Virus record (IMG/VR): IMGVR_UViG_3300044627_004287
Location: 1-36,460 of that record
Origin: a virus
DNA: 36,460 nucleotides
Direction: 5' to 3' (one strand)
In this document: in pieces, positions 30,550 through 36,460 of the stretch
Layout of the letters: each line of letters begins with the position of its first letter
Position numbering within the stretch: position 1 is the stretch's first letter
Notes under the pieces: generated by a model
Database searches by the model: none
Told to the model about the DNA's origin: nothing
Seen by the model: only the letters and a program-made list of their open reading frames with translations
Translations under genes and position numbers: made by a program

Positions 30550-30867
30550 TTATTTTAAACTTTTTAAAAGGCGTTCAAAGTTCATAATTAGCCTAACTGT
30601 TGGTTGTTTTTTACCAGTTTTGTAGTTAGAAAACCTTGCTTCTGATTTATAGCCAAGTAAAGCAACTAACTGTTTTTGAGTATAGCCTTTTGCTTTAGCT
30701 TCATTTAAAAGTTGGTTAAATTTTAATTCATGCATAAATTCTTTAGTAAGTTGTGCTTTAATAGTTAAGTTATCTTCGGTTTCTATAACCTTGTTTACAT
30801 ATCCAATTGGCTTTTCATTGCCAGTATAGTTTATAAGCAACTTTGGCTTTTTAGTTTTTTCTTTCAT
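30550..30867 (-). CDS. XRE-family HTH protein, candidate repressor (105 aa)
   Basis: Residues 48-100 hold a Cro/C1-type helix-turn-helix: FNQLLNEAKAKGYTQKQLVA, then LLGYKSEARFSNYKTGKKQP and TVRLIMNFERLL. The N-terminal half is strand-rich (KPKLLINYTGNEKPIGYVNK) and could be a dimer or ligand domain. It lies directly upstream of promoter B, so it is the best candidate to bind the TTGCYTTTAARGCAA operators and might be the target of the ImmA-like protein. An antitoxin role without a paired toxin is less likely. Confidence 0.72.
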   Translation of the reverse strand: MKEKTKKPKLLINYTGNEKPIGYVNKVIETEDNLTIKAQLTKEFMHELKFNQLLNEAKAKGYTQKQLVALLGYKSEARFSNYKTGKKQPTVRLIMNFERLLKSLK

Positions 30868-31076
30868 ATAACCCCTGTATAAAAACCTTCCTTTACCTTC
30901 AAGACGATATTTTCTTCATCACCCTTAACCATTTCAAAAAAATAATAAAAACCTTCGGTAAAATGAGCAAAGCCAATTAAAGTTCCATTAGGTGCCTCTA
31001 AATATGCCTTACAAGCCCGCACGCTTTCTAAAGTATCTAGAAAATCTTTGCTGGATAGTATTGATTTTTCTTTCAT
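30864..31076 (-). CDS. Small unknown protein (70 aa)
   Basis: MKEKSILSSKDFLDTLESVR, then aromatic strands (TLIGFAHFTEGFYYFFEMVK) and VKEGFYTGVI. It starts with the same MKEK codons and upstream bases as the next gene (14 identical bases at 30856-30869 and 31065-31078). Overlaps both neighbours by four bases. Confidence 0.6.
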   Translation of the reverse strand: MKEKSILSSKDFLDTLESVRACKAYLEAPNGTLIGFAHFTEGFYYFFEMVKGDEENIVLKVKEGFYTGVI

Positions 31077-31351
31077 ATTAACACCTCTCCTTTTTTATTT
31101 AAAATATTAATTAAAATCTCACCGTCCCCTTTTTCTATTATAAGGGTATATTTTATTCCCCGCATCTCCAAAGGTGCAGTGAATTGACTTCCAACCTTTG
31201 CATCGTTGTAAAGTTTGTTGGTAGCAACGTCGTTTATTAATTTTTTTAAATTTTCGTTTTTAATTTTAAAGCTAGGTTTAGGTATTTGATTTTTTTTTAA
31301 AACCTCAGCAGTCTTTAATAAATTTTCAAAAGTCCGTTTTAGTTCATTCAT
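31073..31351 (-). CDS. Small unknown protein (92 aa)
   Basis: MNELKRTFENLLKTAEVLKK, then KNENLKKLINDVATNKLYND and a beta-like end (RGIKYTLIIEKGDGEILINI). Helical, with a beta-rich C-terminal half. GAGGGGG lies before the ATG, and both neighbours overlap it by four bases. Function unknown. Confidence 0.6.
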   Translation of the reverse strand: MNELKRTFENLLKTAEVLKKNQIPKPSFKIKNENLKKLINDVATNKLYNDAKVGSQFTAPLEMRGIKYTLIIEKGDGEILINILNKKGEVLI

Positions 31352-31722
31352 ATAACCCCCTCTTTTTTTAAAATACTTATTAATTCATCTAAGCTTCTAT
31401 ATATATAATATTTTTCATTAATAGAAGCCTTGCAACTTTCTTCAAACGCTTTTTGGAAACCGTCTCTATCTTGCTTATTTTTTCCAACCTTCGCCTCTAA
31501 GTACAAATGGTGCATTATAAACCCCACTCTATACCTAATCCAAAAGTCTGGCAAGCCACGTTTTAATCCTTTTGCTTTTAATAAAGCCCCGGTCGTTATA
31601 CTTCGCTTTTCACCTGATGGTATATAAGTAAAGTTTATTCTATAGTTAGTCAAAACCCCTGCTGTTTCTTTGTGTAAAACATCTTCACCACCAAGCCCTC
31701 TTTTACTTTTTCTATAAAGCAT
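31348..31722 (-). CDS. VRR-type PD-(D/E)xK nuclease (124 aa)
   Basis: The motifs follow the VRR nuclease plan: KGLKRGLPDFWIRY with the catalytic Asp, then HHLYLEAKVGKNKQDRDGFQ with the Glu-x-Lys pair and downstream Gln, and YYIYRSLDELISILKK. The family includes Holliday-junction and flap-type nucleases, so it may resolve recombination intermediates made with the Rad52-like and YqaJ proteins. The ATG at 31722, overlapping the upstream stop (TAATG), is preferred to a GTG at 31731. Confidence 0.82.
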   Translation of the reverse strand: MLYRKSKRGLGGEDVLHKETAGVLTNYRINFTYIPSGEKRSITTGALLKAKGLKRGLPDFWIRYRVGFIMHHLYLEAKVGKNKQDRDGFQKAFEESCKASINEKYYIYRSLDELISILKKEGVI

Positions 31723-32015
31723 TAAAACCACTCCGCTAATTTAAAAAGTTTAACACTGTTGCCAAAATAGTTCTTTGTTCTTCCACATTCAACTATAAAA
31801 CCTTTTTTGTAAAGTTGGGTTATTCTAGGGCGAACTGAAAGCACATTTAAGTTTAACATCTTGGCAATTTCATCTGCAAAGAAAGCTTTTAAGTGGTTTT
31901 GTTCAAATATTTTTAAAGCCCTCCATCTAATTATTTCAGCTTCTGGCTCAAAGTTTAAAGCCATTTGTTTTGATGTGGTGCTTTCTTTATAGCCACAAGT
32001 GCTTGGATAAGTCAT
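31722..32015 (-). CDS. Winged-helix phage protein (97 aa)
   Basis: TYPSTCGYKESTTSKQMALN is followed by a winged-helix core: FFADEIAKMLNLNVLSVRPR, then ITQLYKKGFIVECGRTKNYF. This TS..A...TADEIA...SVRPRI-L layout is a known class of small phage DNA-binding proteins found near recombination genes. It is probably a replication or transcription accessory factor. The ATGA overlap with the upstream gene supports the start. Confidence 0.75.
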   Translation of the reverse strand: MTYPSTCGYKESTTSKQMALNFEPEAEIIRWRALKIFEQNHLKAFFADEIAKMLNLNVLSVRPRITQLYKKGFIVECGRTKNYFGNSVKLFKLAEWF

Positions 32016-32464
32016 AAAAAGCCCTCCGATTTTAAATGGTTATTTAACTCACCAATTAATCTGTGTATATTTTTTGATACCCCAACGGGGTCTATAACCC
32101 TACCCAAAGTTCCGCTTAAATGTGCCATTTCCCACCTTATATCATGGAACATACCTATTATAATATTAGCTTTTGACACAGCATTATGAACAATATTTAA
32201 AGGCAAGTCTTCTAATGTAAAAAGAAGCGGGTTTTTGGGTAAAGTCTCATCTTCATAAAGTTTTTTTGAGACAAAATAAATAGGGACTTGAACCTCAGGG
32301 CTTGAAAAAAATATACCAATTTCATCGCCACATTTGGCAGAAAAAAAATCACAACCAAATATTTTATATTTATGAAGCTCCTTTATTTCTTCTTGGTATT
32401 TAAAAATATAGCCCCGTCCTTCCAAAACTTTTATAATTTCACTTAATCTTTCAACACAATTCAT
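32012..32464 (-). CDS. Unknown protein (150 aa)
   Basis: The protein reads MNCVERLSEIIKVLEGRGYI, then FGCDFFSAKCGDEIGIFFSS and PLNIVHNAVSKANIIIGMFH. A strand-rich middle lies between helices. AGGGGGGTG precedes the ATG. No family is recognised, and it lies between nuclease and recombination genes. Confidence 0.62.
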   Translation of the reverse strand: MNCVERLSEIIKVLEGRGYIFKYQEEIKELHKYKIFGCDFFSAKCGDEIGIFFSSPEVQVPIYFVSKKLYEDETLPKNPLLFTLEDLPLNIVHNAVSKANIIIGMFHDIRWEMAHLSGTLGRVIDPVGVSKNIHRLIGELNNHLKSEGFL

Positions 32465-32465
32465 A

Positions 32466-32594
32466 TTAACACCCCCCTACTATTAGCCATTTAACAAACC
32501 AAATTGCAATGCCTATCATCATTATACCAAAAGTAATAGCTACTGACCAAGCAGTTATATCTAAATGATCTAAATTCTTTAAAAACTTTTTCAT
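32466..32594 (-). CDS. Very small membrane protein (42 aa)
   Basis: MKKFLKNLDHLDITAWSVAI followed by TFGIMMIGIAIWFVKWLIVG. One membrane segment. The ATG overlaps the upstream stop by ATGA, and GGGGGAGG precedes it. Confidence 0.58.
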   Translation of the reverse strand: MKKFLKNLDHLDITAWSVAITFGIMMIGIAIWFVKWLIVGGC

Positions 32595-32881
32595 CTTGCC
32601 TCCCCCGGTTCATAATTCTTCCAGTCATAATAAGCGTCTAAAAACTCTTTTTTCTTAACGAGAAATTTTTTTGAATATGCTTTGTCATTGTCGTAAATTA
32701 GGGCTGTTATAAATAGGTAATCTTTTACATCTTCACCTGCTATTCTACATTTAGTTTCATCTATATATGAAGTTTCATTTATATATGAAAAAGTTAAAAT
32801 TTGATTTCTAGCTAAATTAATTTGTGGCTTGCCATCTATAGGGTAAGCCCTAATAAAATATTTAAATAAATATAAATCCAT
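32591..32881 (-). CDS. Unknown protein with internal 6-residue duplication (96 aa)
   Basis: MDLYLFKYFIRAYPIDGKPQ, then SYINETSYIDETK, in which six residues are repeated by an 18-base tandem duplication (32753-32788). The C-terminus is charged and aromatic (LVKKKEFLDAYYDWKNYEPG). AGGAGG lies just before the ATG. Function unknown. Confidence 0.62.
   Translation of the reverse strand: MDLYLFKYFIRAYPIDGKPQINLARNQILTFSYINETSYIDETKCRIAGEDVKDYLFITALIYDNDKAYSKKFLVKKKEFLDAYYDWKNYEPGEAR
32753..32788. repeat. 18-base tandem duplication
   Basis: AGTTTCATCTATATATGA followed directly by AGTTTCATTTATATATGA, one mismatch. It is in frame and adds SYI(N/D)ET to the protein. Confidence 0.85.
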
Positions 32882-33160
32882 TTAAACCTCCTGAAAGAAT
32901 TTATTTAAGAAAGTAATTTTTCTTAAACCCTCAACCCCATCTGCAAAATGTATATTTACACCTTTCATTACTTTTAAAACCCCAGTTTTTTCATTAATAA
33001 TTATTTTAATATCGGGGGCAATTCTTAAAAACTCATAATCAGCAAAGGCACCATCACTCCCCTTTTCATAGGTAAAGAAAGTGCTATTTCTAAAATCAAT
33101 TTCACCACTTAAGTTTAAAAGCTGGATAACTTGCCTTGCGGTTTGCGTTTTATTATTCAT
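32882..33160 (-). CDS. Unknown small protein (92 aa)
   Basis: The ATG at 33160 (MNNKTQTARQVIQLLNLSGE) is preferred to 33175, because GGAGG lies about ten bases upstream and it makes an ATGA overlap with the preceding stop. The middle is strand-rich (APDIKIIINEKTGVLKVMKG). Function unknown. Confidence 0.62.
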   Translation of the reverse strand: MNNKTQTARQVIQLLNLSGEIDFRNSTFFTYEKGSDGAFADYEFLRIAPDIKIIINEKTGVLKVMKGVNIHFADGVEGLRKITFLNKFFQEV

Positions 33161-33651
33161 CCAAAATGCCTCCAATTTTCCAGCTGTTCTTTTTTCACAA
33201 AAGAGCCAACTTCACAAATAAATTTTTCTAAAAAGCAACTTGGGTTATCGGAATAAACCCCGTCACTTTCTTTATCGGCTTCATAGATATCAATAAAGGA
33301 AGCAAGCCACTTTAGCTTTTGTATTGCCTGCGTCGCATACTCTATTCGATAAATAAGATAATACCCGCCCACTTGTTTAATAAACTCTAAATTATTATTA
33401 GATAGATGTAAAATTGGGAAATAAACCTTTGTTGAAAAATAAGAAAGCTCTCCATAAAAAGTATGTAATTTTACAACCCCACCTTTATGAGGGCGAATTA
33501 TAAAATTCATATTTAAATAAAAGATTTTATCTTCTACTTTTAAATTTTCATCTTTTTCAAAAATAAAACCTCTCTTTTCACTTAAATAGTTTTTAAATTC
33601 TTCTACCGTATTTCTACAATAGTTGACATACTGTTCTTTAGTTTCGCTCAT
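33157..33651 (-). CDS. Unknown protein (164 aa)
   Basis: An N-terminal helix (EQYVNYCRNTVEEFKNYLSE) is followed by beta-rich segments (KIFYLNMNFIIRPHKGGVVK, VGGYYLIYRIEYATQAIQKL). It overlaps the exonuclease gene by 14 bases. It may be an accessory to the recombination module, by position only. Confidence 0.62.
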   Translation of the reverse strand: MSETKEQYVNYCRNTVEEFKNYLSEKRGFIFEKDENLKVEDKIFYLNMNFIIRPHKGGVVKLHTFYGELSYFSTKVYFPILHLSNNNLEFIKQVGGYYLIYRIEYATQAIQKLKWLASFIDIYEADKESDGVYSDNPSCFLEKFICEVGSFVKKEQLENWRHFG

Positions 33652-34339
33652 TTTCTTCCCTCCATTTTATAACTTCGTCCCAAAACTTAGTAGCTTCTTT
33701 TATTAAAAAAGCACAATCATCTTTAGAGCTTCTGTATTCATTACAAATACCATTAGGTTGCTCTATTAAAATTCTAAATTTATCATTCACCCCCTTTGCA
33801 TCAAAAGTTAATCTAAAAAATTTATCAGTTGGCTCGGTTTTATCAAAAAATTGGCAATATAAAACCGCCATATCTAAAGTATAAACAATCATATAGTGAA
33901 GCAACTGCCAATAATATCCAGCCCCACCATTAAACCAATAAGCATTAACTATATCTGGATTATACCAGCTTTCATAATTACTTATTTGAGAGGTTTTAAT
34001 TTCTAAAATGTAGTCCAAGCCTTTAGTTTTTTTATTAAGAACTAAGCGGTCAAGGCTGGCATAGAGAAAGGGCATTGCTTGGCTTGTAATAGTATCAACT
34101 TTTAAACAAGAAAATTCTTTAAATGTAGGGTAATATTTTTTTAGATATAAACCCGCAATTCTATCTTCTTCTTTTTTACCCTGTTCAGTGTAAATATTAC
34201 CTTTAAACTCCCCTCCCCTTCCAGTTTTTTCTAAAAACAACTGCTGGCGGCTTTTAAATTTATTAAAGCCAAGAACGGAGGCTATTTCGCTACCCCCTAT
34301 TCCCGACATTCTATCAAATGGCTTAGTTTCTACTTTCAT
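33638..34339 (-). CDS. YqaJ-type recombination exonuclease (233 aa)
   Basis: A lambda-exo-like PD-(D/E)xK nuclease. It shows RMSGIGGSEIASVLGFNKFK at the N-terminus, Asp97 in YASLDRLV, Glu113-x-Lys115 in ILEIKTS, and GYYWQLLHYM with the conserved Gln145. It would resect double-stranded ends to give single strands for the annealing protein whose stop overlaps its start (TAATG), the usual paired layout of phage recombination systems. Confidence 0.9.
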   Translation of the reverse strand: MKVETKPFDRMSGIGGSEIASVLGFNKFKSRQQLFLEKTGRGGEFKGNIYTEQGKKEEDRIAGLYLKKYYPTFKEFSCLKVDTITSQAMPFLYASLDRLVLNKKTKGLDYILEIKTSQISNYESWYNPDIVNAYWFNGGAGYYWQLLHYMIVYTLDMAVLYCQFFDKTEPTDKFFRLTFDAKGVNDKFRILIEQPNGICNEYRSSKDDCAFLIKEATKFWDEVIKWREENERN

Positions 34340-34902
34340 TATATTTTATTATAAGTGTTGTTATAAACTGGCTTTGCTTTTATTGCGTCTGGCACATTAG
34401 GTTTAGCTGGCTTTTCTTCCTCAAACTTAAAATCTTTATCATATAAGCTATTGCCAAACTGGTCGCCAAATGTTCTAAAAGCCCTTTTCATTCCATCTGA
34501 TACGCAACCCTTATAAGCAATCTCGCTAGCCTCTAAGTAAGATGTTTTTGAACTTCCGCCACAAGAGCCAACATCTTCCCTAGTGCCGAAATCTTTTACC
34601 CAAACCTTTACCACAGATGCAAATAAAACCTCGTAGTTATCTTCTAAAACAGGAAGCCCGTCTTTATAAACTTTTTGTTTATCTTTCCAAACTTGTTTTT
34701 TAGTTATAGTTCTGCCCAATTCTTTTACTTCTTTAACTTCTATACTCCAATTATCTTCACCAAATATTCTATTAGCTTGCTGAATTATAAAAAAGCTTTC
34801 AAGGTATTTTAATTTGCTTTTGCCAAATCCAGCCTCTCTTTCTGCCACATCTTCTTTTTTAATTGGCTTTTGTAATTCTATTTTGATTTTTTCTATATCC
34901 AT
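34339..34902 (-). CDS. Rad52-family single-strand annealing protein (187 aa)
   Basis: The Rad52/Rad22 core is visible: GFGKSKLKYLESFFIIQQAN, RIFGEDNWSIEVKEV, FASVVKVWVKDFGTREDVGS and YKGCVSDGMKRAFRTFGDQF, then GNSLYDKDF. The C-terminal 35 residues are a Pro/Lys linker. It is expected to form rings on single-stranded DNA and pair short homologies, with the YqaJ nuclease. It is the second gene after promoter C. Confidence 0.9.
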   Translation of the reverse strand: MDIEKIKIELQKPIKKEDVAEREAGFGKSKLKYLESFFIIQQANRIFGEDNWSIEVKEVKELGRTITKKQVWKDKQKVYKDGLPVLEDNYEVLFASVVKVWVKDFGTREDVGSCGGSSKTSYLEASEIAYKGCVSDGMKRAFRTFGDQFGNSLYDKDFKFEEEKPAKPNVPDAIKAKPVYNNTYNKI

Positions 34903-34921
34903 ATTATTAATGTTTAATTGT

Positions 34922-34976
34922 TAAGTTTCTTGAGCGTTCTATTCTTTGTCAAGTCTAAGTCTCTTGAACGTTCTAT
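34922..34976. repeat. 21-base direct repeat at a gene end
   Basis: TAAGTTTCTTGAGCGTTCTA (plus one T; 34922-34942) and TAAGTCTCTTGAACGTTCTA (plus one T; 34956-34976) differ at two positions, with a period of 34. The TAG stop of the gene at 34939-35172 lies in the first-listed copy. The period is not a multiple of three, so the duplication shifted the reading frame. Confidence 0.75.
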
Positions 34977-35172
34977 CGCACACAATTGTTAAACCCTCTA
35001 TAAACACCTCTATAGACTCCTCAATTTTGCTAGCAAATAAATCTAAAAGCTCTTTTTCCAAAGCTGTTGCTTTTTCTTGCTTTTTATACTCTAGCAACTC
35101 AAGCCCGGTACTATAAAACTCCCATTGTAGCTTTTCTTCGTATTCTTGAGAACCTTTTTTAATTTCTTCCAT
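34939..35172 (-). CDS. Unknown acidic helical protein, first gene after promoter C (77 aa)
   Basis: MEEIKKGSQEYEEKLQWEFY, then KATALEKELLDLFASKIEES and VCDRTFKRLRLDKE. Almost entirely helical and acidic until a basic end. A 21-base duplication covers its last codons and may have shortened it. It shares a transcript with the annealing protein and exonuclease. Confidence 0.62.
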   Translation of the reverse strand: MEEIKKGSQEYEEKLQWEFYSTGLELLEYKKQEKATALEKELLDLFASKIEESIEVFIEGLTIVCDRTFKRLRLDKE

Positions 35173-35188
35173 ATTGTTTGTTTATTAG

Positions 35189-35237
35189 TTGTTAAGTTTC
35201 CTTAAAGGCAATATATTATAAAATTTATAATTGTAAA
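35189..35237 (-). promoter_or_regulatory. Leftward promoter of the recombination operon (site C)
   Basis: On the minus strand: TTTACA (35237-35232), a 16-base AT palindrome (ATTATAAATTTTATAA), TATATT (35215-35210), then an operator half-matching the others (ATTGCCTTTAAGGAAA, 35197-35212) that overlaps the -10 box and start region. The leader has ACTTAACAA (35189-35197). It drives the genes from 35172 down through the annealing and exonuclease genes. Confidence 0.75.
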
Positions 35238-35245
35238 TAGGTATT

Positions 35246-35866
35246 TTACATTTTTTTAAGATTAATTTCTTGGGGTTGATTAAATTTATTTTCTTTTAAA
35301 TAAACCCATTTTTTCCAAACCGCCTCTCTTACTTCTTTGCTTAAATCAAGCTCTTGCTCTTGATAAATCTTCCTTATAAATTCTTTTAATTTTTTCCCAA
35401 TATCTTCCTTTTTTTTATTAAAGCCCCTTTCTTCAGGCTCGCTATTTAAGCCTTTATTTTCAGTCTCTTTGTCTTTAGAATAATCTAAATGCGGGGCGGC
35501 ATCGCAGGAATAGCCAAGCGGACGACCTCTTAATTCGCCATTATCGTTATAGCTAGGGTACTGCGTATTAATAATAGATTGGGCAATTATTTTTAATTGA
35601 GCTTCGGCACATCTAAGTAAAGCATTCCCAAAACCAACCTCAACAGCCCTTAAATAAACCTCATTCGTTGCCTTAAAATCTTTACACTTTTCTAAAAACA
35701 ACCTGTTAATCAAAATATCCCTTACATTTTCAATCTCGCAATTAAGCTCTTTTGATTTATCTAAAAGTCTATTAATTCCCTCTTGTTGAAGCGGGTGTAA
35801 ATCTTTAAAGCTTTTGTTTTTATCATCTTTATTATCGTAATTATTTTTTGTTGCTCCTTTTGCCAT
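35246..35866 (-). CDS. Unknown Lys-rich protein downstream of the replication gene (206 aa)
   Basis: The start MAKGATKNNYDNKDDKNKSF is disordered and polar. A helical domain follows (LLDKSKELNCEIENVRDILI, RAVEVGFGNALLRCAEAQLK), then a charged linker and a C-terminal helix (VREAVWKKWVYLKENKF). It may take part in replication, judged by its place after the initiator-like gene. No family recognised. Confidence 0.62.
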   Translation of the reverse strand: MAKGATKNNYDNKDDKNKSFKDLHPLQQEGINRLLDKSKELNCEIENVRDILINRLFLEKCKDFKATNEVYLRAVEVGFGNALLRCAEAQLKIIAQSIINTQYPSYNDNGELRGRPLGYSCDAAPHLDYSKDKETENKGLNSEPEERGFNKKKEDIGKKLKEFIRKIYQEQELDLSKEVREAVWKKWVYLKENKFNQPQEINLKKM

Positions 35867-35996
35867 ATTTTTTATAAATTAAATTGTTAAATAAATTGAT
35901 TTTGGTTAATGTTTTTATATCTTGCTATACTAGCATATTAAAACCCCCCTATTTATTAAAATTTTAGTGCTTTTTGTGGCAATGATATATATCATA
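35867..35996 (-). promoter_or_regulatory. Intergenic control region with two palindromes
   Basis: This 130-base gap holds a perfect 14-base palindrome ATGATATATATCAT (35982-35995) just after the replication gene stop, a run of six G on the minus strand, and TGCTA-TAC-TAGCA (35923-35935). On the minus strand the second palindrome lies in the 17-base spacer before a TATAAA -10 box (about 35913-35918) with a weak -35 (TTTAAT). It is probably a separately regulated promoter for the gene at 35866. An origin function is also possible. Confidence 0.45.
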
Positions 35997-36460
35997 TTAC
36001 TTCCTTTCAATCCAATTTACCCAAGTTTTAACCCAATCAATTTTATAAGGGTCGCTTGGTTTTTTATCGCCCTTACCAGCCCAGTACTTATAAAAACCGT
36101 TATATTTAGCCATTAAAGCATCATCATTAACCCCGTTTCTACTTTCAAAAGTCTTAACAAAAATATCCGCAATTAGTAATTCTGGTTTAAGTTCTGCGTT
36201 TTCTTTTTTTAGCTCTTCAATTAAAAAATCGTGTAATAATATATTCTTTCTTTCTTTCTTATATTCTTTACCTTCTTTACCTTCTTCTATTTGTTTCACG
36301 TTGTTTTCATTTTGTTTTCGCGTTGTTTTCATTTTGTTTTCCTTTTTGCTTTCATCTTCTTGATAGCATTCCCAATTAACTATTGAAAAATAAGAGAATT
36401 TATTAGTCGTTTTGATTTCAATAGTGTTTTCACTTTTTAGGTAGTTTAAAATTTTATTTA
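35997..36460 (-). CDS. Replication-initiator-like protein, C-terminal part (continues from base 1 of the circle)
   Basis: This is the second part of the 225-aa frame that starts at 341. The frame is open through the terminal repeat. The C-terminal domain (residues 115-225) reads LLHDFLIEELKKENAELKPE, then LLIADIFVKTFESRNGVNDD and WAGKGDKKPSDPYKIDWVKT, a helical layout like the DnaD-like or helicase-loader-binding ends of phage initiators. An internal ATG at 36332 would give only 111 aa and lacks the HTH domain. Confidence 0.72.
   Translation of the reverse strand, partial: NKILNYLKSENTIEIKTTNKFSYFSIVNWECYQEDESKKENKMKTTRKQNENNVKQIEEGKEGKEYKKERKNILLHDFLIEELKKENAELKPELLIADIFVKTFESRNGVNDDALMAKYNGFYKYWAGKGDKKPSDPYKIDWVKTWVNWIERK
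36334..36460. repeat. Terminal direct repeat, right copy
   Basis: Identical to 1-127; see that entry. Removing one copy gives the 36,333-base circle. Confidence 0.95.

Overview
The window is a complete, circularly closed genome of a tailed phage. The last 127 bases (36334-36460) repeat the first 127 exactly, and one reading frame runs unbroken across the join (341 down to 1, then 36333 down to 35997), so the unit genome is 36,333 bp. It is AT-rich and uses the standard code: TGA, TAG and TAA all end genes, often inside ATGA overlaps. A tape measure protein, tail terminator, distal tail protein and frameshifted tail chaperone, with no sheath gene, indicate siphovirus morphology with an HK97-type head. 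Shine-Dalgarno-like GGAG/GAGGGG leaders, sigma70-like promoters, a GH24 lysozyme and a 3TM-type holin point to a Gram-negative, proteobacteria-like host. The host cannot be fixed further from sequence alone.

The layout has two arms. The rightward arm (1882-24088) is the late module. In order it holds a ParB-domain protein, small and large terminase, portal, F-like head protein, S78 prohead protease, major capsid protein, a possible decoration protein, head-tail connectors, tail tube, tail chaperone G/GT with a -1 slip site, a two-gene accessory insert, tape measure, distal tail and hub proteins, two large fibres with small genes between them, and a run of membrane or basic proteins. The leftward arm runs from 1775 through the join and down to 24091. 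It carries a replication-initiator-like winged-helix protein with two tandem small HTH paralogues, a Rad52-family annealing protein with a YqaJ exonuclease, a VRR-type nuclease, an XRE-type HTH protein and many small unknown genes. It ends with holin-like proteins, a second small nuclease, an ImmA/IrrE-like protein, the lysozyme, a DUF1828-like protein and a tRNA-Trp. The arms diverge at 1776-1881 and converge at 24089-24365. No integrase was found.

The most unusual features are regulatory and architectural. Four sites (12259-12299, 1798-1840, 30518-30546, 35197-35237) share a TTTACA -35 box and a palindrome related to ATTGCTTTTAAGGCAAT. Three of them head leftward transcription units. The fourth sits inside the late tail operon, in front of two unknown genes between the tail chaperone and the tape measure, which suggests a separately regulated accessory cassette.

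Several leftward genes are flanked by direct repeats that contain a ribosome binding site and/or start codon. The clearest case is the ImmA-like gene: the first 24 bases of the lysozyme gene recur, with one mismatch, upstream of it. This leaves a vestigial lysozyme start and suggests that single genes were gained by recombination at start-codon junctions. The same ImmA-like protein has HQLAH where its family has HExxH.
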